Positions 1 through 4,800 of a stretch of 7,533 nt of DNA are shown here, in pieces. The DNA comes from a bacterium. Its GTDB lineage: Bacteria > Vulcanimicrobiota > Xenobia > RGZZ01. The translations under genes and the position numbers were made by a program. The stretch covers positions 1 through 7,533 of the forward strand of contig JAJXVI010000103.1 in NCBI GenBank assembly GCA_021782195.1, written 5' to 3'. Under the pieces are notes generated by a model. The model was not told the origin of the DNA. It did no database searches and saw nothing but the letters and a program-made list of their open reading frames with translations. The stretch's first letter is position 1, and each line of letters opens with the position of its first letter.

Positions 1-744
1 TGGCAAGAGCCTGTAGGCAATCAGCATGAGGGTGATCAGCAGACGGCCGACTCGCCCGTTTCCATCCTCGAACGGGTGGACCGCCTCAAACTGATAGTGA
101 ACGAGCGCCAGACGAATGAGCGGCGGATAGATGTCGTTCTCTCGGTTAATATAGTCCTCAAGCTGATTCATCAGGCGTTCCATGTCGCTTGGCGGTGGAG
201 GAATGTATCGGGCTCTGTGAATTGGCGCCCTCGGCGATGCAACGTAATTCTGCACTCTTCGAAACGCACCGGGTGCCCGGTCTCTGCCCCGCACCCCGTC
301 CAATAGTGTTTGGTGTACGTCTCGGATGAGTCGAAGGCAAAGAGGCAGCTGCCTCAACATGGTGATACCGCGTTCCAGTGCGAGAATGTAATTGTATACC
401 TCTCGAACGTCCGAGTCGGGGTCTTCCCTTGCAATCGCTTCGTACATGACGAGGTCTGATATCGAGCACTGAGTGCCTTCAATCTGACTCGACAGTACGG
501 CTTCTCGTCTTATGAAGGGGCGCATGATCAGTTGCGGATTTGGGAGGTTGCGGGCAGATCCGGCGAGTTGACATAGAGCGCGGTCAGCCGCGGACAGGAA
601 GCCCGATAGCTCCCAGCTTGAAGTGAGCGCAGGAGGCAACTCGTTCGGGACGAACGCGAACTGGCCATCGTCGATCGAAATCAGCCTGCCTGTCATTGAT
701 GGGCTGTAGTTCAGCTGATGCATCTTATGATACTTCGCTCCCAT
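1..744 (-). CDS. Fic family protein (AMP-transferase), 3' end off window
   Basis: The visible part is 248 residues and stays open to the left edge; Fic proteins of this layout are usually around 350-390 residues, so a third is missing, probably including any C-terminal winged helix. The catalytic motif HPFEDGNGRVGR is intact at residues 223-234. In the family, the His is the base for transferring AMP from ATP to a target hydroxyl. The N-terminal Fic_N region carries SSQIEG (85-90), matching the (S/T)xxxE(G/N) inhibitory helix; E89 would block productive ATP binding, giving a self-inhibited (class II) enzyme. The flap region (GAFRRVQNYV, then ARYIPPPP, about 159-185) is also recognisable. I chose ATG at 744. 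ATG at 723 (M8) is possible and has a GGGAG about 14 bases upstream; neither start has a convincing ribosome binding site. The frame is open back to GTG at 816. Target and physiological role cannot be read from the sequence. Confidence 0.93.
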   Translation of the reverse strand, partial: MGAKYHKMHQLNYSPSMTGRLISIDDGQFAFVPNELPPALTSSWELSGFLSAADRALCQLAGSARNLPNPQLIMRPFIRREAVLSSQIEGTQCSISDLVMYEAIAREDPDSDVREVYNYILALERGITMLRQLPLCLRLIRDVHQTLLDGVRGRDRAPGAFRRVQNYVASPRAPIHRARYIPPPPSDMERLMNQLEDYINRENDIYPPLIRLALVHYQFEAVHPFEDGNGRVGRLLITLMLIAYRLLP

Positions 745-778
745 TGCGTGAGGGCTTGTATTACTCTTGCCACCTCTA

Positions 779-805
779 GTATCATTAGTGACCCGAACAT
801 GATAC
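779..805. promoter_or_regulatory. Inverted repeat GTATCAT-N13-ATGATAC, possible operator
   Basis: Two perfect 7-bp arms lie at 779-785 and 799-805 with centres 20 bp apart (about two helical turns), a spacing suited to a dimeric repressor. The element sits between the candidate -10 box and the Fic start. A third copy of ATGATAC occurs at 727-733, just inside the coding region. A direct repeat of TAGTGAC (786-792 and 808-814) overlaps the same stretch. Regulation is inferred from position only. Confidence 0.35.
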
Positions 806-829
806 CGTAGTGACACTCAGGCCTGCGTT

Positions 830-835
830 ATTATA
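830..835 (-). promoter_or_regulatory. Candidate -10 box of a promoter for the fic gene
   Basis: Read on the minus strand this is a perfect TATAAT in an AT-rich patch (about 826-870), directed toward the Fic gene with a predicted leader of about 80 bases. The -35 side is weak: TTACAA with an 18-base spacer is the best match. The position is plausible but rests on one hexamer only. Confidence 0.35.
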
Positions 836-1263
836 CTTTTTGCCTTCATGGTATTGTAATTATGTCGAAGTGTCAACCTCGCCACACTGGCCCCGCGCGC
901 CTGGAAATGTAGAGCGGCACGTATTTCGGGGCGCGCGAAGGAGCGGCTCAGCCGGGGAGGTCAACGAAGGGGAACATCGCCGTGGTCGACTTCGACCGGG
1001 AAAACGGTGCGTGGCAGATGTGACGCCATGAAAAAGGGAGAGCCGGACACGTGAGTGCGTGCCAGCTGTGAATGCAGGGCTCGTTGAGATCGATCGGGAA
1101 AGTTGCCTCTCGGGACACCGGGTCTTCGATTCACTCACATGTCTGAGCAATGGCGCGCCGACATCCACGAACGGGTTTGCCATTGGAACTTATCAGGGCG
1201 ACTGGAACGTGAACAACGATGGAGGTTACTTCAACGATCCGGTGATTGTGGCCAACCAGTGGT

Positions 1264-1301
1264 ATTACGTTGCGGTTGTGCAAAACGCGGGATCCCAGAC
1301 G
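1264..1301 (+). repeat. Direct repeat copy 1 inside the LamG relic
   Basis: This 38-base stretch matches 1338-1375 at 36 of 38 positions and encodes most of YVAVVQNAGSQT in both places, but in different frames because the copies are 74 bp apart. The unique segment between them (about 36 bases) has no recognised source. Confidence 0.9.
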
Positions 1302-1337
1302 GAGAAGCCTGCGAACTTCCTCAATACGAACGGGTGA

Positions 1338-1375
1338 ATTACGTTGCGGTTGTGCAAAACGCAGGTTCCCAGACG
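1338..1375 (+). repeat. Direct repeat copy 2 inside the LamG relic
   Basis: This is the partner of 1264-1301, with two substitutions. This copy is in frame with the downstream LamG end and PEP-CTERM tail, so it represents the ancestral junction, whereas copy 1 leads into a stop at 1335-1337. Confidence 0.9.
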
Positions 1376-1851
1376 TTGTACGTCAACGGCACCGCGGTCG
1401 CAAGCGGCTCCCTCTCACTCAACACGGCCGCGCGGACCACTGCGTATCGTGGAGGCGACGGCATCGCGAACATCGCCTTCAGCGGATACATCCAGGAAGC
1501 CAGGCTCTACAACACGGCGCTGACGGCAACCCAGATCGCGCAGGACATGAACACGGCCAGCCTTCCCGAACCCGCGAGCCTGCTGGCATTTGGCCTGTTC
1601 TTCGCCCTCTTTGCGTCGGCGGGCAGAGTCCACAGTCGCGCTTGATAAACCACACCGACGTCTGTCACGCACACACGAAGACAGAAACTACGTTTCCCTG
1701 CGGGGGGTTGAACCGTCGTGAGAGAAAACCAGGGCAGGCCTTTTTGGGCGAGCGCGGCCAGATTGGCTCGGCAGATCAAACTCTGCAGGGATGAAAGTCT
1801 GGCCGTTCATTGACGAATGCCGCGCTGCACTGCGACCACGGTGCTGTCAAG

Positions 1852-2652
1852 ATGGTGGTCGGCCAGACTCCCACCCCGCTCGAGAAGGTGACTCCCTTGC
1901 GCATCCCCGAACGATGGAAGCAGCTTGTGGCTGAAGAATTCGGCTCCGCAACGAGCATCGAACATGTCCGCTTCTTCCCCAGCAAGAAGAACCAGGTCAG
2001 CCTCCTGACACTCGGGACCACAAACGGTCCCCGGTACGTCATCGCCAAGTACTTCGTGTGGGGTGAGTGCGACCACGAATGGAACGTCCTCGAACAGGCC
2101 TGGGCGGCAGGCCTTGACGTGCCGCAACCCATCGCACGGCGAGAGAACATCTGCCTCCTCGAACACGTCCGCGGGTCCAACCTGCGGACCGTCGCCGAGA
2201 GGACGCCCGAACGCATCAACGGACGCGCCATCGGACAGTGGCTCGCGCGCTTCCACAACCGGTTCCAACGCAACGACGTAACGCTGCTCAAGGGCGACTG
2301 CATGCCCCCGAACTTCATCCTGCGCGACGATGACACGGTCTGTGGCATTGACTTCGAGGAAGCACGGGAAGGCGACCCGCTCGACGAGGTGATCGAAGCC
2401 GCCACGACGCTCCTGACCCTTCCCCCGTGGCCTGAATCACCGGCGGCTCAAGGCATCCAACACGCACGCGATCTGATAACCGGCTGGCAGGAAGCGCGAC
2501 CCGCCGCCACGCCAGACCTCACCGGGCTCCCACGACAGATCGCAGCAAGCCTCGGGTCAAGAAGGGCCTGGCAACCCGACCGCGCCGACCAACTTCATCT
2601 TCTGGCCGTGCAATTGACCGCAATGCCAGAAATCTTTACGACGCTCCATTGA
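1852..2652 (+). CDS. APH/choline-kinase-like phosphotransferase
   Basis: A 266-residue protein with the protein-kinase-like fold of aminoglycoside phosphotransferases, choline/homoserine kinases and related small-molecule kinases. In order: a candidate ATP-binding Lys (VIAKYF, K66); an acidic residue in the next helix (HEWNVLE, E76 or E81); a hinge (LLEHVRGSNL, about 102-111); the catalytic loop KGDCMPPNFIL with D149 and N154; and the metal-binding Asp in GIDFEEAREGD (D167). The usual HGD is KGD and the DFG-like motif is DFE; the catalytic Asp and Asn are retained, so it is probably active. The substrate is unknown, and I would not call it a resistance gene. No membrane segment or signal peptide is visible. 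The start is uncertain: ATG at 1852 is preferred, TTG at 1810 would add 14 residues, and neither has a strong ribosome binding site. About 206 bases separate it from the LamG relic, with no clear signal in them. Confidence 0.8.
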   Translation: MVVGQTPTPLEKVTPLRIPERWKQLVAEEFGSATSIEHVRFFPSKKNQVSLLTLGTTNGPRYVIAKYFVWGECDHEWNVLEQAWAAGLDVPQPIARRENICLLEHVRGSNLRTVAERTPERINGRAIGQWLARFHNRFQRNDVTLLKGDCMPPNFILRDDDTVCGIDFEEAREGDPLDEVIEAATTLLTLPPWPESPAAQGIQHARDLITGWQEARPAATPDLTGLPRQIAASLGSRRAWQPDRADQLHLLAVQLTAMPEIFTTLH

Positions 2653-2894
2653 AACCCACCCGACCGCAAATGCCGGAGAAGGACGCGCAGTCGCGCAACA
2701 TCCTTGCCCCCGTCCCGCCAATCCCCTTACATTGCGTTCGCGTTCCGACCCTCACAACGTGGTTCGCCGCCAACCCGACCGTCCCGATGCGTAAGCGTAC
2801 GAGGACGGACGATACGTCCGCCGAAAATCCGCGCACGAGGGTGCTCGCAATTAACGCCGAAACAGGCATTCCAACGGAGCGTTTCCTACCATGA
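2649..2894 (+). other. Open frame bridging two genes, doubtful small CDS
   Basis: An open frame of up to 81 codons fills the gap between the phosphotransferase and the exported protein. Its TTG overlaps the upstream stop (TTGA) and its TGA overlaps the downstream ATG (ATGA). ATG starts exist at 2670 and 2787. The predicted peptide is Pro- and Arg-rich with no recognisable domain, and no good ribosome binding site precedes any start. The edge overlaps resemble translational coupling, but chance is quite possible in GC-rich DNA. Confidence 0.2.
2806..2820. promoter_or_regulatory. Perfect palindrome CGGACG-ATA-CGTCCG
   Basis: Six-bp arms with a three-base centre lie about 70 bases upstream of the exported-protein start. 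No T-run follows on either strand, so it is not an intrinsic terminator. An operator or small RNA hairpin is possible; function is inferred from symmetry and position alone. Confidence 0.3.
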
Positions 2895-3301
2895 AAATAC
2901 TCACAACCTTCCCCGACCGCACCCGGTTGACACGACTCATTGCCTGCACGCTGGTCCTGACCGCGCTGTGTGGACTCCCCGCCCTGGCGCTCCCCAGATC
3001 CACCATCCTGCATCTGCGCGACGCGGCGCGTGCGCACTATCCCGATCAGGGCGACGTCATGAATGAATACACGGTCATGGTCTACCGCGGAAAAGCGTAC
3101 GGCACAACGCGCGGTACGGTGGGTGGCGTCCCCACGATTGCGATCTGGGAACTGGTCGACCGCTGGCACTTCATCCTCGACGCCCCGCTTTCCCAGATTC
3201 ACTCGCCTGAAGTGGAAGGGCGCATTCACGCCTACGGCTTCAAACCGTTCCAGGAGCGCCGCCTGTTCGGGGTTCCACACCCCTTTCCCGCGGGTCAGTA
3301 G
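2891..3301 (+). CDS. Small exported protein of unknown function
   Basis: A 136-residue protein. The N-terminus is a typical Sec signal: basic residues (R10, R12, R15), a hydrophobic core at about 16-30, and a likely cleavage after ALA at residue 33, leaving a mature protein of about 103 residues. A LIAC motif at 16-19 resembles a lipobox but comes before the hydrophobic core, so a lipoprotein is unlikely. The mature part has mixed charged and aromatic segments (EYTVMVYRGKAYG, IAIWELVDRWHFIL, GRIHAYGF) suggesting a small beta-rich domain; I recognise no family. GGAG 11 bases before the ATG serves as a weak ribosome binding site. The C-terminus ends FGVPHPFPAGQ and TAG. The same frame continues after this stop for 23 sensible codons to a second, near-identical end, so the stop may be a recent nonsense change or the tail may have been duplicated. 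Confidence 0.7.
   Translation: MKILTTFPDRTRLTRLIACTLVLTALCGLPALALPRSTILHLRDAARAHYPDQGDVMNEYTVMVYRGKAYGTTRGTVGGVPTIAIWELVDRWHFILDAPLSQIHSPEVEGRIHAYGFKPFQERRLFGVPHPFPAGQ
3267..3301 (+). repeat. Direct repeat copy 1, 3' end of exported-protein gene
   Basis: This 35-base stretch encodes GVPHPFPAGQ and the TAG stop. It matches 3339-3373 at 31 of 35 positions. The copies are 72 bp (24 codons) apart, so both are read in the same frame. Confidence 0.9.
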
Positions 3302-3338
3302 ATCTATCTTGACGACACCGGACTCGATTTTCGAGAGA

Positions 3339-3373
3339 TCGGAGTTCCACATCCCTTTCCCCCGGGTCGGTAG
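3339..3373 (+). repeat. Direct repeat copy 2, downstream of the stop codon
   Basis: In the frame of the upstream gene this copy reads GVPHPFPPGR and TAG, after a linker IYLDDTGLDFREI. It lies outside the annotated gene only because of the TAG at 3299-3301. The rest of the gap up to 3532 shows no further gene or RNA signal. Confidence 0.9.
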
Positions 3374-3532
3374 GGCCACCTGGAACCGCGATTCATTTTG
3401 AATGCGAGCCGTCGGGACCCCGCTCCATCCCCAACTGCCGCCCGAACCACGCCGTCCGTGATTCGAGCGCTCCCTCGTAAGCGCCAGAGATGATGCCACG
3501 GGCGAGAGAAGACTCAAACCGGCGGAAGGTAG

Positions 3533-3634
3533 ATGAGCGACCTTTCCGAATCAGACCATCGCTCGACCGAGCACGCCCCGAAACCCTCCAACACTCGCGG
3601 CGATGTCCTGGAGCAGAAACGAGGAACCCGATGA
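3533..3634 (+). CDS. Possible 33-residue leader ORF coupled to slyD
   Basis: A small ORF starts at ATG 3533 and ends with a TGA that shares bases with the slyD start (ATGA, 3631-3634), the classic arrangement for translational coupling. GGAAGG lies at 3524-3529 as a ribosome binding site, rather close at three bases from the ATG, though its GGA is better spaced. The peptide is hydrophilic and charged (begins MSDLSESDHRSTEH, ends EQKRGTR), with no membrane segment, Cys or known motif. It overlaps the slyD ribosome binding site (GAGGA, 3621-3625), so its translation could influence slyD initiation. Chance occurrence cannot be excluded. Confidence 0.35.
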   Translation: MSDLSESDHRSTEHAPKPSNTRGDVLEQKRGTR

Positions 3635-4284
3635 AAACTGCACACAAAGTGGTAGGCATGAACTACACCCTCAGGGATGACGAAGGCCAGGTCATCGATA
3701 CGTCCGATGGAGAACCCCTGGAGTTTCTCCAGGGTCACGACAACATCGTCCCTGGCCTGGAAAAGGCGCTGTCCGGGCTCGAAGCTGGAGCACACACGAA
3801 AGTCAGTGTCAAACCGGAAGACGGATACGGCGTGCACAACCCCGAGCTGATGGTCACCCTCTCCCGCAAACAGTTCGGCCGACACCTGCCTCCCGCGGGC
3901 GCCATGGTGGAGTTGCGCTCCGATGACGGTCACGTTCTGCAGGGCATCATCAAGACCATCACCGACCACGAGGTGATTATCGATGGAAATCATCCGCTGG
4001 CCGGCAAGACCCTGCACTTTGACATCGAGATCACGCACGTCCGCGAGGCGTCCTCGGAAGAACTCGAGCATGGCCATCCCCACAACCCCGAAAGCGAGCA
4101 CTGCCACGGCGGGTGCGGATGCGGCTCAGGAGGCGGCTGCTGCAAGGATGACGCCGACGAGGCGTGTGAGCGCGAATCCGGCGGCGGTGGATGCTGTGGC
4201 AACGGACACGGCGGTGGCAACGGGGCCGGTAATGGACACGGCGGCGGTGGGTGCTGCGGAAACGGACACGGCGGCGGCCACTAA
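3631..4284 (+). CDS. slyD: SlyD-type FKBP peptidyl-prolyl isomerase / metallochaperone
   Basis: A 217-residue cytoplasmic protein with the SlyD layout. The FKBP core (about 5-70 and 125-138) includes YTLRDDEGQVIDTS, the signature EFLQGHDNIVPGLEKAL (31-47) and PEDGYG. The insert-in-flap chaperone domain (about 70-125) follows, and REASSEELEHGH leads into a metal-binding tail from about residue 146, closely resembling the tail junction of E. coli SlyD. The family catalyses proline cis-trans isomerisation, holds unfolded chains, and binds Ni and other metals, supporting hydrogenase nickel insertion where present. The tail here holds 10 Cys and 9 His in a Gly-rich context and contains an internal repeat of GGGGCCGNGHGGG. 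The start is fixed by GAGGA six bases upstream; the open frame extends back to 3490 but without homology. The stop is 11 bases from the convergent membrane gene, with no clear terminator between them. Confidence 0.95.
   Translation: MKTAHKVVGMNYTLRDDEGQVIDTSDGEPLEFLQGHDNIVPGLEKALSGLEAGAHTKVSVKPEDGYGVHNPELMVTLSRKQFGRHLPPAGAMVELRSDDGHVLQGIIKTITDHEVIIDGNHPLAGKTLHFDIEITHVREASSEELEHGHPHNPESEHCHGGCGCGSGGGCCKDDADEACERESGGGGCCGNGHGGGNGAGNGHGGGGCCGNGHGGGH
4180..4281 (+). repeat. 60-bp tandem repeat in the slyD tail
   Basis: The segment at 4180-4221 recurs at 4240-4281 with a 60-bp (20-codon) offset and a few mostly silent changes. It encodes the GGGGCCGNGHGGG unit twice. The silent differences suggest an old duplication kept for its Cys-Cys and His content. 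Confidence 0.8.
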
Positions 4285-4295
4285 AGGGCCGGATT

Positions 4296-4700
4296 TCAGT
4301 GCCTCGGGGCCTCGTCTGCGTCAGACTCACGCGAAAGATGCCAGCGCGTCGCCCCGAGTACAATGCTCATCGCAAGAATTTTTGGAAACATGCTGCGATC
4401 ATACCAGAACCATTTCCCGAGAAGGCGATGGGCCGCCTCAAGACGTGCGAATCCGCTCGCCACGTAGAGCACGGGAAACAACACGAGCGCGACGCCCCCG
4501 GAGAGCTTGAGGACCGCAGCGAAACCCAGTTCGAGGATCTCGCCCACGCCGTACATGAGGCCGGCCACAATCAACATGCTGAGCAGGTTTGCGGTCTCCG
4601 TCGGATGGGTACCAGCCCCCCGCACGTGTAGCCAGCCGAGACTGTCAAACACCAGCAAGGCGAGAAACGTCATTGAAAGGTTCACAACAGGCCGTATCAC
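4296..4700 (-). CDS. Small multi-pass membrane protein, unknown function
   Basis: About 134 residues from GTG 4700, with four likely membrane segments: about 5-24 (VVNLSMTFLALLVFDSLGWL), 36-58 (containing E54), 66-86 and 104-117. The C-terminus is charged (RESDADEAPRH). I recognise no family. The start is uncertain: GTG 4700 completes the first helix and has AGGGAGG about 14 bases upstream; ATG 4673 would shorten that helix; GTG 4772 would add an Arg/Cys-rich N-terminus. It is divergent from the kinase starting at 4801, so the two may share regulatory DNA, and convergent with slyD. Given two membrane kinases next door, a role with them is conceivable but only by location. Confidence 0.65.
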   Translation of the reverse strand: MIRPVVNLSMTFLALLVFDSLGWLHVRGAGTHPTETANLLSMLIVAGLMYGVGEILELGFAAVLKLSGGVALVLFPVLYVASGFARLEAAHRLLGKWFWYDRSMFPKILAMSIVLGATRWHLSRESDADEAPRH

Positions 4701-4800
4701 GCCGGGCGCTTCGACCTCCCTGACACGGCATCCTCCAGACCGGCAGGCAAATTCCCGCCTCCGTCGAACCACCCCGTGACCCGCAGAAAGGGCCTCCGCC

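Larger units (their letters stand above)
745..1058. other. Intergenic region without a confident gene
   Basis: The left part (745-880) is AT-rich and holds the fic upstream signals. The right part is GC-richer. It contains one stretch, 913-1023 plus strand, that reads like a protein tail (ending GNIAVVDFDRENGAW, then QM and a TGA stop) but has a TAG immediately before it and no start codon. I see no RNA gene or clear terminator here. The area may be the decayed 5' part of neighbouring genes. Confidence 0.5.
1059..1645 (+). pseudogene. Broken LamG-domain / PEP-CTERM exported protein
   Basis: Two reading frames together make the C-terminal half of a LamG (concanavalin-like jelly-roll) domain followed by a PEP-CTERM sorting tail. 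The first frame (to the stop at 1337) gives LSNGAPTSTNGFAIGTY and NQWYYVAVVQNAGSQT. The second frame (to 1645) restarts with YVAVVQNAGSQT, then continues LYVNGTAVASG, FSGYIQEARLYNTALT and the tail LPEPASLLAFGLFFALFASA with a short Arg-containing end. The frames are split by a 74-bp out-of-frame duplication. No signal peptide or N-terminal jelly-roll half is present upstream, so the 5' end is also missing; recognisable homology starts near 1140. The PEP-CTERM tail normally directs export and processing by an exosortase at the envelope. LamG domains usually bind sugars or proteins. The start at 1059 (GTG) is nominal. I regard this as a non-functional relic. Confidence 0.75.

Noticed and set aside
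1..744. Fic toxin with a separate small antitoxin gene
   Set aside because: The inhibitory motif is within the same protein and no small antitoxin ORF precedes it; a two-gene toxin-antitoxin unit is not supported.
1690..1750. Possible terminator near the T-run at 1741-1745
   Set aside because: The GC-rich bases before the T-run do not form a convincing stem; AGGCCT is only a short palindrome.
1791..1934. Short ORF from ATG 1791 before the phosphotransferase
   Set aside because: It ends after about 47 codons in a different frame, overlaps the phosphotransferase start region and shows no recognisable content.
3299..3301. TAG recoded as pyrrolysine or read through
   Set aside because: There is no evidence of a suppressor tRNA or recoding element. 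The same TAG ends the second copy, so duplication or a nonsense change is simpler.
3267..3373. Two-copy repeat as a minimal CRISPR array
   Set aside because: There are only two copies, with four mismatches; the repeat and its spacer are coding in frame with the upstream gene, and no cas genes are present.
2636..3517. Long minus-strand open frame of about 293 codons opposite the exported-protein gene
   Set aside because: Its translation lacks recognisable domains and is rich in Arg and Gly in a shadow-like way. The plus-strand frame has a clean signal peptide, so the minus frame is most likely spurious.
3490..3630. Longer slyD start at 3490 adding 47 residues
   Set aside because: The extension is unlike any FKBP N-terminus, while ATG 3631 has GAGGA at good spacing and matches the family start.
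3514..4107. Minus-strand open frame of 197 codons opposite slyD
   Set aside because: Entirely antisense to the strongly supported FKBP domain, with no family features.
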